DNA of 64,000 bases, taken from the NCBI GenBank assembly GCA_030549175.1, contig JAUKUA010000010.1, positions 496,001 through 560,000 on the forward strand. The letters are read 5' to 3'. Below are positions 44,352 to 54,279 of this stretch, one piece after another; position 1 is the first letter of the stretch; each line of letters starts with the position of its first letter. A model generated the notes under the pieces. That model ran no database searches, was not told the origin of the DNA, and worked only from the letters and a program-made list of their open reading frames with translations. This DNA comes from Lasiosphaeris hirsuta. Its lineage: Eukaryota; Ascomycota; Sordariomycetes; Sordariales; Lasiosphaeriaceae. A program made the translations under genes and the position numbers.

Positions 44352-45933
44352 ATGGCGCCGACCCATCATCGGGGGCCGAACACAAGTCAGCCATCGGACG
44401 ACGCAACCATCACCACCTCTGGGGGCAAGAAATGGGCATCGAACGAGGACTGGGAGAAGCAGCGGAAAGTCATCACCGATCTCTACGTCAAAGAAAACTA
44501 TAAACTACGGGAAATCCATGACTACATATCGAGAGAACATGGCTTCTACGCTACGTGCGTCCCCTTCTCCCCAATCCCCCTTACATTTCCTAACACCCCC
44601 CAGCCCGAAGATGTACAAAACCCGCTTCCGGCGATGGAACCTCTGGAAAAACACCAAAGCCGCCGACGTCGCGGCCGTGCTGCGCTAAACCACCAACCTC
44701 CCGACCGCCCCACAAACCTTCATCGTCAACAACAAACAAATCACCACGGACCGCATCGCGCGCTACATCCGCAACCGCGCGCGCCAGCACAACATCCCGC
44801 CCTCGGCCCTCTCGGCCCTGCTCACCACCACCCCGCACCTCACCCCGCCCGCGAAGCCGGTCCCGCTCTCGCCCTCCTCCCCCGCCCTCGCCCTCGACGC
44901 CACCCTCCGCGCCGTCCGCGCCTACTTCGCCACCTCCCTCGCCGCCCGCTGGGCCTTTGCCTCCCCCGCCTCGTGCGACCTGGCCGGCGGCGCCGAGGCC
45001 TGCCGCCTCGCCGCCCAGTTCCACGAGCGCTTCAAGACCGCCGCGGGCCTGCTGGCGTCGCCGGTGCCGGCGCAGGCGGTCTCGGGGATGCGCATGACGC
45101 GGATTTGCTTTGCTGAGTTGCAGGGCGTGATGGATGGTGGGCTGGGGCCGGAGGATCCGATTTTTCTGATTTTGTTCTTGATTGTGTTGCAGGCGCTGCG
45201 GCGTAAGGGGTTGAGGGGGATTGAGGTCCGGTTGGTTGGGTATGCCGCCGAGCTAGGCGGGTTGTTGCCGGCGGCGAGGCCTGGGCGTGGGGTGTGGGCC
45301 GGGTTGAGGGATTTGGTGGTTTCGGGGGCGATGGATGATGAGGTGTCGTTACGGATTTCGCAGGTTTTGGCGGAACTGTGCGCGAGGGAGTTGGGGACGA
45401 TACATGCCAAGACGTTGGAGGTGTTAATGTGCGGGTATTGCAACTTCGATAAGGATACCGCGGCGCAGGAGATGATGTACTTAGGCATGTTAAACGATTT
45501 GGATACCCTGGGGACGTTTGATGAGAGACATGCTGGTGTCAGGCTGGCCTTGGTCACGTTTTACAATATGTTCGAAATGCACGCCAAGGTCGCGCCTATT
45601 GTCCTCGGTGTCGTGGAAGATCCGTGGATGCTCGAGGAGTCCAAGAAGTACCGCGGGGTGACGTACAAGCTGTATTCAGAGCTGGGGATCAGCTGTAAGA
45701 TATTGGGCGAGCTGGAAGTGGCCGAAAGGGCTTTCAGGGACGCTATTGGTATAGCTAAGTGGGAGCTGAGCCAGGGCACCGCGAACAAGGCTAGTGTCTT
45801 GGAGGGGTTAATCAGTTTGGAGGAGGTTCTGAGGGAGTTGGGGAGAGAATTCGAGGCGGATGAGTGCGTCGCTGAGAGGGAGGCTATGGTACGGGAGGGT
45901 CTTGAAGGTGTTGGTGAAGAGGAGGGGCCTTAG
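44352..45933 (+). pseudogene. Clr5-domain gene with one internal TAA
   Basis: Exon 1 (44352-44554) encodes the N-terminal Clr5 domain: WASNEDWEKQRKVITDLYVK, LREIHDYISREHGF. A GT-AG intron (44555-44603) joins in frame to PKMYKTRFRRWNLWKN, completing the domain. At 44686-44688 the frame meets TAA (VLR-stop-TTNLPTAPQTF); the same frame then stays open for 415 codons to 45933, through NNKQITTDRIARYIRN and a TPR-like helical region (GISCKILGELEVAERAFRDA). The full reading would be 510 residues. The single stop is CAA to TAA at CpA. Everything else is clean and GC-rich, so the damage is recent, a sequencing or allele variant, or tolerated by readthrough. Clr5 domains occur at the N-terminus of many fungal proteins, with regulation or recognition suggested. 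Confidence 0.75.
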
Positions 45934-46153
45934 ACATGATGTACCCGTACTTTTGTAATGGAATAAAGTCAGTGGTGGGTTTCCAAGGCGGTACTCACTT
46001 AGCAGATTCTGAACATATCGTGCCAAACCCCGGCGTATTATGTTCTGATTCAAGAGATCTCGGGGCATGAACTAAAGCTAAAAAGATATTAACATAAATG
46101 TCGCCATCAAGAGGATTGCGATGAATATATGTACCTACCTACCGACCTAGGTA

Positions 46154-46754
46154 CTGTCAGATGGAAGGTGCTGGAAACAACTGGAAGATGCTAGACAAAA
46201 GATTGGTAATATTAGCCACTATAGTCGTCAGCGTTGCCACTGCAGTGGCAACAGCATACAACTATAATTAACACTACTGTCGCCGTAAGCTAGAGATGTA
46301 GAACAAGCAATACAATCACACAGTTACAACCTCCCTTAAAAGTACAGTGCTTCTGACATACTCCTATCTTCGCCCGTTCGTACATCCCGTAGCTCGTTTA
46401 GCTCTATAACTAGGGCCCTAATACTTATTTCCAAGTTCGTTTCCTTTAAGTTACCTACCTTACTCTGGTACCAGCTTGCTCCTTATTACCTTTATAGCCT
46501 CTGTCAGAAGCACTACAATTTTGATGGGGGTTGCAATTGTGTGATTGTATTGCTTGTGTTCTGTTCCACCTCTCTGGCCTACGGCCAGAGTGGTGTTAAT
46601 ATAGTTGTATGCTGTTGCCACTGTAGTGGCAACGCTGACGACTATAGTGGCAACGCTGACGACTATAGTGGCAGCGCTGATGACTATAGTGGTTAATGTT
46701 GCCAATCATTTGTCTAGCATCTTCCGGTTGTTTTCAGCACCTTCCATCTGACAG
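46154..46754. mobile_element. Foldback-type element, ~600 bp, 200-bp inverted repeats
   Basis: The ends read CTGTCAGATGGAAGGTGCTG and the exact inverse. The left arm 46154-46358 pairs with the right arm 46500-46754 through CTAGACA, ACAGCATACAACTATA, ACAAGCAATACAATCACACA and AGTGCTTCTGACA. The right arm is longer because it holds extra tandem units. No transposase, so non-autonomous. A lone copy of the same end lies at 52443-52496. Confidence 0.8.
46610..46693 (+). repeat. Tandem ~21-bp units inside element arm
   Basis: Successive units of the form GTGGCAACGCTGACGACTATA, three to four copies with small changes. The opposite arm of the element has only one. Confidence 0.85.
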
Positions 46755-46759
46755 CCTCC

Positions 46760-48350
46760 ATGAGCTCTCTCGTAACCTCGAGCTCTCGTTATCGGGCTAC
46801 GTCTATTAGCCGCTCTCCCTAGATATAGATATCGTTTAGATCGCCGTGCTAGCGCCTTGTTTCCTACGCCGCAATCATATCCGTTACCTTATTGAACGCT
46901 TCTTTTACTACCTTTAACAGGGAGCTCGTTTCTTCTAGCTCCTTTACCGCCTAGTAGATTACGTTAACTAGTTAGTTGAACGCTTCGACCCTAAGCTTTA
47001 GTCCTCTATTTCTTCGTTCTTAGCCTTCGTAGTCGAGAGAGAGACGTCCTTTAGGGCCATGGTTACGGCTATGACAGGAGTATCAGCTACGGCTGTAATA
47101 GGGGTAACGTCGTAGAGGTCTGTTTCCGGTATAGGTACTGGAGCCTTCTGTTCCTACGTGTTCAGCTAGAGCCACTCTGCCATAGCAACCTTAACCCTTT
47201 CTACCGCCCTCGCCTTGGCTTCTATAAAGGTAACGCCCCTCCTACCCCTAGAAGCCTCGCAGGCCTCCACTTTTTTTCTCTTACCCTCGGCCTTAGCCTT
47301 AGCTTTCGCTAACTTCGCTAGGTCTACCGCGAGTTTAACGTTACGGGCTTTTGCCCTCGCTTCTCTACTTGCCTTAACGTCTTCCCTGATCGGGTAAAGG
47401 AGCTAGTCTTCCGCTGTAACCTTGGGCCTCAGAGTATAAGCCCCTATTTATCTAGCCTATACAGGCCCTTATAGTTCGGGTACTACGGTAGGTCTAAGTA
47501 CTTATCCGTATATTCCTTACGTCTATAACGACTATATACCACTTTCGCCGTGTAGTCCCTTACCTAGTAGAAGCCGTAGCATACCGTACATAAGAGGACC
47601 TTCCTCTGTAAGGGCAGCTTCCTCGCGATCACTGAGCCGTAGAGCCTAAACGACTTCGTAAGCATGTACGGGTTGTTGAAGCATACGATCTTATGCCGGA
47701 CCGTATCTTCAGTACTTTCACGAGGACTCGGCTGGTCGCCGCTCTCCCTTCTTGGCGCATTATAGTCTCTGTGACTTCTTGAGGACCTTCCAGGGTCATT
47801 GCCGTCTTTGGGACCTTATCTACCGCGTAGGCAATCTACTCGATGTTTTCCGAGAGGAGGATCCCGGCAGCCTTCGCCTTCGCGACAGCTTCCTCTTTTT
47901 TTCCCTGGTCTGCTTTCCGGAGGAAGACTGACCATCCGTTATTTTTATGGTGGCTTTGACTACCGCTTGCTTAACGCCGATGACGCTAGGTAGGCCTAAG
48001 GAGACCTCTCCTGCCGTCGCCCGGCTCCATGGGTATCCTACTAGTACCGTGAGTAGGAGCCTCTCCGTTGCCGGAGAGCTGGACCGGCCCCTCTGCTGGC
48101 TGCCTAAGGGCTTATTGTTGGCAGCCTTAGGCTTGTCGCCTAGGCTCATGGTGGTTGGCCCTCCTGGGGCCGCTGCCTTAGCCGCCTAGTTGCTGGCCTT
48201 CCTGCTAGGGGCGGTTTTCCATTCGTTGGCCGGCTTAGCCCGTGGTTGGGCCGGCGTGGTGGCGGCCTATGGTTGGGCCTGGGGGCTCGCTCCCGTTGTC
48301 CCGGAGGCGAGGGGGGGATTCGTGGAGCTTGGCGAGCCGGGCGAAGTTAG
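46760..48350 (-). pseudogene. Tad1-like LINE ORF1 (gag-like) remnant, RIP-altered
   Basis: The minus strand carries a gag-like reading frame: a basic Ser/Lys-rich N-terminus near 48149-47820 (SLGDKPKAANNKPLGSQQRG), then near 47640-47440 FNNPYMLTKSFRLYGSVIAR and a zinc-knuckle region LLCTVCYGFY-stop-VRDYT followed by VVYSRYRRKEYTDKYLDLP-stop-YPNYKG. Tad1-type ORF1 proteins have Cys/His/Gln at the Tyr and stop positions, so the pattern is TGC to TAC and CAG to TAG, i.e. C-to-T changes on both strands. An Ala/Lys/Glu-rich tail follows to ~47000. No reverse transcriptase was found. Confidence 0.65.
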
Positions 48351-48529
48351 TTGAGCACGGCACTTGCACGTTCATTTAGGTGGAAAGCAGCAAATGATTT
48401 TAATGTTACGAAAATATCGAATTTCCGCTAATAAGCCACGAAGCAGCAATGTCTCACCTTTCGACATGCAATGAGCTATGATAGGACATTAGGTAAAAAG
48501 CCTGACACACCCGTTAGGCCCCAATACCC

Positions 48530-51500
48530 ATGGATAGTGTCCGCTGGTTGGGACATAAATCTGCAGCTTCTTCCTCTGGGATTGTACTGCGCTCGGCCTC
48601 TTTCCTCTTTGCTCTGTTCCGTTCGGTTGTTATTGCACGGTGCTGCATAAACCAAACCCGATTCTTTTCCTTACTTCTCGAAGTTAATGCGAGACTTGAG
48701 ACCTACGACTACTGTTGCTTCCGGAGATCATTCATCGCTACCCTATTAAGTCTATTTCTTTTTCTTACCAGAATAATGCTCCGCTTGGGAAGCTGCCTCC
48801 ATCTGCGCCGACCGCGCCAATGCCGGGAGAAGAAAAAGGGGGAAGTTGACACGGGCCGGAGCACCCAGCCCGGCCACAGTCACAAACTGCCCCAAATAGA
48901 CCCTGAGGGGGCTAGCCGGTGGCATACGGAGTGGTGCAAAAAACCCGATATTGTTGTTTCTGGGGCGAACATACACTGCTCGGCGTGCAACAGGACTCCA
49001 AATGTACCAGCGATGATCTCGAAGCCAAGCAAAGAAGGCAACCTTGCACCTCTGCCCGCAGACGAACTCTACGGCACCCTGAATCTATCCTGGCCCCCCA
49101 GCGTCCCCTATAGGAAGTCGGCAACGAGAGCTACGGAAGAAACAGGCCTAGTCGACGGGGACGTCGGGCAACGGTCGGAAGCAACCAACAACCGCATTTA
49201 CACGAAAGCGCTCACCTCTAGCGAGATCCGCTTAGTCCGCCTTCCCACAGCCAAAGACCGCAGTGCACCCCTCCACCTTTCATTAGAGGTTCACGGAGAT
49301 CAGAGATACCCGGAATACGAAGCAACTTCATACACTTGGGCCGGCGAGGAAGGCGACGGCTCCCTCTGTTGGCCGATTTATGTCGGCCCCTACTGGGATA
49401 TTCTACTGCAAACAAGAAACTGCTTAGATATGCTGACCTTTTTACGACCGCAATGGGGAGGCGACCGTCTGGTCTGGGTTGATGCAGTGTGTATCAACCA
49501 GGCGGATATTAACGAGAGAGCTGCCCAGGTGGCTAAGATGGGTCTCATCTACAGACAATGCAGGCGAGTCGTCGTCTTCTTGGGCCGAGATGTCGTTGAT
49601 CCCTCCCCTGGTCAGTGCTATCCTCTTCGGCGCGGTCTCGAGGAGTTTGGCACTTTAGCGACATCTCCCAACAGCCCAAGCCAGCTATTCAACGACGATG
49701 GCAAACTCAACCTCCGGTTCCTTCTCAAGCGCCGGTTCTTTAGCCGAATGTGGATCATTCAAGAGCTGCTCCTCGCCCGCCAGCTCGCCATCCTAGTTGG
49801 GGACTTTGAGGTGCTGGTAGACTCGTATACCTCCCAGGCTCTCCTTCAGAGACAAGACAACGGCGGTCACGGATGGGAGGATACCGAGACGCCATGGCTA
49901 CAGTATGCAGCCCAGGGCCGCTTCTTTGACCTCAACGTACTACAGCTATTGGAACTTACGGCTGGCTCAAAGTGCTCGGATCCCCGGGACAAGGTGTTTG
50001 GCCTGCTGGGCTTACTGCAGAGCGGCCGCGGTGCCCCTGTGCCGGACTACGCGTTGTCGGCGGGCCATGTCCTGGCTGGGATTGCTGCCCACTGCGTTTT
50101 GGATGTCCAATTTCCAGAACTGTTGTACAACGCCACGGGAGCCACGGCTGGGGGCCAGTGCCCTTCCTGGATGCCAGCCTGGACCCAGCTTTTGGCGTTG
50201 GGTGACACCTTGCCCGTTGGGAAATGGTGTTCGGTCCCTTCTACGAGCGAGGTGAAGGAGATAACGGCCAAGTTCCGCCGGTTGTCGCAGGTCAACTTAT
50301 ACCCCAACATACCTGTAGTACTGAGCCCTGATCTCTTCGAGCTGAACACGGAGGCGAAGGAACAAAAACGGATTGAGCACTGGTCGGAAAGCAATGATCC
50401 CAACGTGGCGTGGGTGAACCGCACAAGACCTATGGTGCGGGACGCGATGCCTTGGTACGACAGTGGGATGGTTGACGCCTCAACAGCAGCTTTGACAATC
50501 AACCTAACTCATCTGGCTACCATCCCCACCAAGCTGGAATTCGACTTTGAGTTTGAAGGCATAAGAGCCTATCAAGCCACGCGCAGAGTTAATAACGCCC
50601 GACCTGGCGCCGACAAATTCATCATGCACATTCTCTCTCGTCACCCTGCTCTAGATCAGCTCGTAGAGCCTCTAGATGACGTGTTCGTCTTAGACAGACC
50701 GGATATCCCGCCACTCTTCCTCATTCTCAGATCGGGCGGACGGCCTGCGGGGTCATTCGGACTGATTACTTGTTGTCATCACGTATTCCTTGAATTCCAC
50801 AATCCCATCATACCGGATAGCATACCAAACATGAACGGGGACGCAAGCCTTTTTCTCGCCGACCTCCAAAGGTCCTTCGACGAGGCCATCTTCGACATGA
50901 CCTACTTCGGCGGGACGTTAGATATGCTCCCGATCAAGTCCATGGAGCGCGAAGCGGTGGGCAAGATGGATTTTGGCCTGGTACCTGGCCCATTTCCGGG
51001 GGTGGAAGGCCGTCACAAGCAATGGCAGGTCTTGCAAGGCTTCCCATGGGAGAAGGGAAGCCACGTTGAAGCTGCTCCTGCTACCGCGGCCAGCGGTGGT
51101 AGCAATAGCAGCAGTTCTAGGCCAGACGCGATCGACGCGTACATGGCCCAAATACACCCAAAATTCCAGCCGCAAAGACACGACTATCATGAACCCGCCG
51201 ATTCTGCACTGGTGCTTCGAGTCTTGGCAAAAGACCGGGAGGCCATTGGCATACACAAGGGGGAATATCCACTCAGCCTTTCGAGAGTATTCTTCGAGTG
51301 GGGTTACGTTAGTGAAATCAGCGACCGGGGCGCATTAAATTGGGTGCATCATCGTAATACTGACGCGCTATTGAACCCACACGAGGACATCTACATTCGC
51401 ACCTCTAAATCCTTTCTAAAATCCCATTTTGACAGTGTGAGAGATTCCGGTATGTTCTGGGGAATATCACAAATCATGGGTAAAAGTGACCCTGGCGACA

Positions 51501-51610
51501 CCGGGCAGCTGCCAGAACATTGCCGGTTCTTAGCTTGTCCTAGGTGGCCCCGGGAGCTCCTTGAGGCTTTTTGTATTAGTGGAAATATTTATCGGGTTAC
51601 GATAGTTTAG
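48530..51610 (+). CDS. Large HET-domain protein
   Basis: Single open exon of 1026 codons from ATG 48530; an alternative start at 48776 (MLRLGSCLHLRRP) would give 944 residues and may be likelier, because the first 82 codons look like leader sequence. HET motifs in order: YPEYEATSYTWAGEEGD, then DRLVWVDAVCINQADINERA, IYRQCRRVVVFLG and FFSRMWIIQELLLARQLAIL. DPRDKVFGLLGLLQ and PDYALSAGHVLAGIA follow. A Ser-rich low-complexity stretch (SGGSNSSSSRP) lies near residue 865. Upstream of the domain a Cys pair (IHCSACNRTP) recurs in this subfamily. Role by family: non-self recognition. It lies between the LINE remnant and an orphan inverted-repeat end. Confidence 0.9.
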   Translation: MDSVRWLGHKSAASSSGIVLRSASFLFALFRSVVIARCCINQTRFFSLLLEVNARLETYDYCCFRRSFIATLLSLFLFLTRIMLRLGSCLHLRRPRQCREKKKGEVDTGRSTQPGHSHKLPQIDPEGASRWHTEWCKKPDIVVSGANIHCSACNRTPNVPAMISKPSKEGNLAPLPADELYGTLNLSWPPSVPYRKSATRATEETGLVDGDVGQRSEATNNRIYTKALTSSEIRLVRLPTAKDRSAPLHLSLEVHGDQRYPEYEATSYTWAGEEGDGSLCWPIYVGPYWDILLQTRNCLDMLTFLRPQWGGDRLVWVDAVCINQADINERAAQVAKMGLIYRQCRRVVVFLGRDVVDPSPGQCYPLRRGLEEFGTLATSPNSPSQLFNDDGKLNLRFLLKRRFFSRMWIIQELLLARQLAILVGDFEVLVDSYTSQALLQRQDNGGHGWEDTETPWLQYAAQGRFFDLNVLQLLELTAGSKCSDPRDKVFGLLGLLQSGRGAPVPDYALSAGHVLAGIAAHCVLDVQFPELLYNATGATAGGQCPSWMPAWTQLLALGDTLPVGKWCSVPSTSEVKEITAKFRRLSQVNLYPNIPVVLSPDLFELNTEAKEQKRIEHWSESNDPNVAWVNRTRPMVRDAMPWYDSGMVDASTAALTINLTHLATIPTKLEFDFEFEGIRAYQATRRVNNARPGADKFIMHILSRHPALDQLVEPLDDVFVLDRPDIPPLFLILRSGGRPAGSFGLITCCHHVFLEFHNPIIPDSIPNMNGDASLFLADLQRSFDEAIFDMTYFGGTLDMLPIKSMEREAVGKMDFGLVPGPFPGVEGRHKQWQVLQGFPWEKGSHVEAAPATAASGGSNSSSSRPDAIDAYMAQIHPKFQPQRHDYHEPADSALVLRVLAKDREAIGIHKGEYPLSLSRVFFEWGYVSEISDRGALNWVHHRNTDALLNPHEDIYIRTSKSFLKSHFDSVRDSGMFWGISQIMGKSDPGDTGQLPEHCRFLACPRWPRELLEAFCISGNIYRVTIV

Positions 51611-52442
51611 GACTTGAGGTATTAGTGCCTCGTCTGAGATATGCGACTCATAGATTCCAAAACTGGCTGTCCTCATCGTGCAATTGTTTCGCTGGCGACC
51701 GCCGTGTTGCAGAGCGTAATATCGGCGCTTCTGTGCCTTGAGTAAGCGCGCCGCGTACTGGTGATTCTGTGAGCGCTAAGCGGAACGACACCGAGGTTCA
51801 CCACCTGCGACGAGGCGCCTAGCAGTATCTCCCCAATAAGAGGTTCTGTTGTGGGAGTAAAAGTGGTGATATTGCTACCTGTTGCTTGTGCTTGGGAGGT
51901 TGCAAGATCTAAGATCCGCAACTGCTTTGCGAGCTAGAAACAGGTGATGGACTGGAGCCCAGAGCAATTGGCCTGTGCAGGCGCAGGGGTCTGTGCGTCC
52001 ACACTGCCTAAGCCCAACAAGTTTCTCGGCGAAGGCGACCTCGACGGGCCGCGATTGCTGCATCCACGGTAGCCGGCAGCACGTATGCGGGTTAGAGGAA
52101 GATGCCACGAATATCGAATAGATACAAGACCCGAGACACTGGGAGCGAAATTACTCAGATGGCTCAGCGGCTCAACGAAGCCAGCATAAAATGGTGAAGT
52201 CCGACGGTATGTCCGAGTGCCTGGACAGCAAGACGTTTCTCTCATTTATGGGGAATTCGCCATCAAACCCTGAACCATAAACACCCACGTTACACCCTCT
52301 GCAACATCCGATGAGGTGGAAAATGGATCTGCCTCTCGGGCTCCCCGCCAAGGATCAGGCGGAGCAAGAGCAGCAATGGCGCGCGACTGTCCTTCAGCAT
52401 AAGCTCTCGCTTTGACCGAGTTATTACTTGTCACATGGAAGG
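51611..52442. other. Intergenic region downstream of HET gene
   Basis: No gene recognised on either strand. Confidence 0.5.
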
Positions 52443-52496
52443 TGTCTAGCATCTTCCAGTTGTTTCCAGCACTTTCCATCTAACAGTATCGCCACA
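52443..52496 (-). repeat. Orphan terminus of the 46154-46754 element family
   Basis: The reverse complement begins CTGTTAGATGGAAAGTGCTG and continues GAAACAACTGGAAGATGCTA, matching the left end at 46154 for ~44 bp and then diverging. Confidence 0.75.
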
Positions 52497-52526
52497 CGCA
52501 GTTATAGATGTAGTACTACAGAATTG

Positions 52527-52615
52527 TAGGACCGGGGACCGATACTCTCGCGGTCGGTCCTTGGTCTAGGACCGAGATTGCAAGGACCGACATTCGGTCC
52601 CTTGGTCACCGGTCC
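52527..52615. repeat. Cluster of GGACCGA / TCGGTCC half-sites
   Basis: Within ~90 bp the heptamer GGACCGA and its complement TCGGTCC alternate (about five full sites plus partial GGTCC/GGACCG), making several overlapping hairpins. Confidence 0.75.
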
Positions 52616-52738
52616 TCTTCTGATTGGCCCCTTAAGTAATTGGACGTGGTGCGTTTGCGCTAACTATCTCAGTTCTCTTACGTCCTCGCTCTGAAAAGCG
52701 ACCGCGCGACAAGCACAAACACGGAATCTCTGAGGGTC

Positions 52739-53145
52739 ATGCCAGAAGCTCTGCGGGATGAAGGGCACAACATGGCCGAGATTGCCCGGGCGGCAAAGCT
52801 AGACAGTGACGCGATGAAGACTATTGACGTCGTAACTATGCTCTATGTTCCAGCCACCTTTGTTGCGGTACGACACCTCCATACCATACCAATGCCGTGT
52901 TCCCTTTTTTTTGCTGCTGAGATGGCTAAGTAACCCCTTCACAAGACCGTTTTTAGCAGCGGTGTGTTTAAATTCGATTTCGACAATGAACGTGCAGGCA
53001 GGGTGATTCTCTCAATCCAGTGGTGGATACCGGCCTCGTAGCTCTAGGCTTTACAATCCTTACATTAGGTGGATATGCTTTCTTTCGGTCTCGCAAGGTA
53101 GCCGAGGTGTTGAGGCAGCTTCGAGCACGACCACAAATCCCGTGA
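52739..53145 (+). pseudogene. CorA-like C-terminal membrane tail, fragment
   Basis: Reads MAEIARAAKLDSDAMKTIDV, VTMLYVPATFVA, the pre-helix and first helix of the two-helix tail of fungal CorA-like proteins. A GT-AG intron (about 52868-52950) leads to TVFSSGVFKFDFDNERAG. A frameshift then gives VDTGLVALGFTILTLGGYAF (second helix) and RQLRARPQIP with a stop at 53145. The large N-terminal part of such a protein is missing upstream. Confidence 0.5.
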
Positions 53146-53335
53146 GGGGAGGCGGATTCAAGGAATGGATCTCCCTGTCCCGCATTCATCTTGATGGGTG
53201 AGAAAACATTGTGAGTTGCGGGAAGGAGCGCGGGTCCCTCACAAGTTCGTTCCTCCATCAACAGAGCTATCTCTCGGCTCACCGGTAGCGAGCCTCTCCA
53301 GCCTCCACAGATGATGTTCCTGCGTACTAATCTTC

Positions 53336-53854
53336 CTACAGGGAGCCACAGCTATCAGCACGGAACCAACATGGCAACATGAAGTCATTACTTCTCTGAA
53401 CTAACCTCGACAAATAAGTCAACAAAAGCGCAGAAAAATCATCCTTCTCGCTCCTCAATTTGGCCATGCTCGCTAGCATCTCATTCTGCCCATACCACCA
53501 CATGATCCGCCGCTTGATCCCCGGGCCCATCTCACTGAGTTTTCCAACCCGAGCAGCCAAGCCCTGGTTCGTTTTTCGCCAGTCCTTGAGCGCTACCTTG
53601 ATCGGGCCCCGCATCGGAGCTAGGTCGATATCGGCGACGAGGTCCAGCTCTCGGAAGTAGCTGCCCAGTGTCTCGATGTGTCGGCTTGTCTGTCGGATCT
53701 GGGAAAAGAGTTGCTGCATCTCGCTGTCGGCCGTCCGGATGACTGCCAGGAATACGAGACACGATGCGATGATGGCATAGGCAAAGGTTAGGATGCCGAG
53801 TATGTTACCTGTTGTTGAAAGGGGGCTGTCGGCATTGTCCAATTCGGGATCCAT
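53336..53854 (-). CDS. Small single-helix membrane protein, unknown
   Basis: Open frame from ATG 53854 to a stop at 53336, 172 residues. Residues ~17-40 form one hydrophobic helix (ILGILTFAYAIIASCLVFLA). The rest is helical and polar (MQQLFSQIRQTSRHIETLGS, then LRSEKDDFSALLLTYLSRLV). The layout resembles small fungal proteins found near recognition genes, but no family can be named. The C-terminus after LVQRSND may be wrong if an intron is present. It is convergent with the CorA-like fragment. Confidence 0.5.
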   Translation of the reverse strand: MDPELDNADSPLSTTGNILGILTFAYAIIASCLVFLAVIRTADSEMQQLFSQIRQTSRHIETLGSYFRELDLVADIDLAPMRGPIKVALKDWRKTNQGLAARVGKLSEMGPGIKRRIMWWYGQNEMLASMAKLRSEKDDFSALLLTYLSRLVQRSNDFMLPCWFRADSCGSL

Positions 53855-54279
53855 GGCAGGTGATGGTGTTCACCGCGGCTGGTGGTTGGCTGCGTTATAA
53901 GACTCGGGTTGTTCTTATCCCATCGGTAAACCCAAAGATATATCGTCTTATCTACGCGAGCTTTGTGGTTGCCTCGATGCGGGGTTAGTTGGATTTGATT
54001 GAGGGCCTAATGTAACTCAATGATTGGGCAGCTGCAGATGCAGGCCGCGACGAAGATGTGTTTTACACGAACCAAAATTGGAGACCAGGCTCTGAGGCAG
54101 CAGCTCACCTGCTCATCGGGACTTGAGAATCGTCCGCTTTTATGAGTAAAAACCACGCAGCTTTATTTCGCATCATGGTATGAACCAGCCGAAACTTGAT
54201 TGAACCAAAAAAGTCTCAGCTTTTTTTTAACCTCTCATCTAAACTACTCCGGCCTTGATCTTGCTTGATCTCTGTTCCA
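53855..54279. other. Divergent promoter region
   Basis: Lies between two divergent genes (53854 minus, 54280 plus). No further feature recognised. Confidence 0.5.

Noticed and set aside
44590..45557. Minus-strand open frames opposite the Clr5 gene
   Set aside because: Shadows of the GC-rich plus-strand frame, which has the Clr5 domain and a fitting intron.
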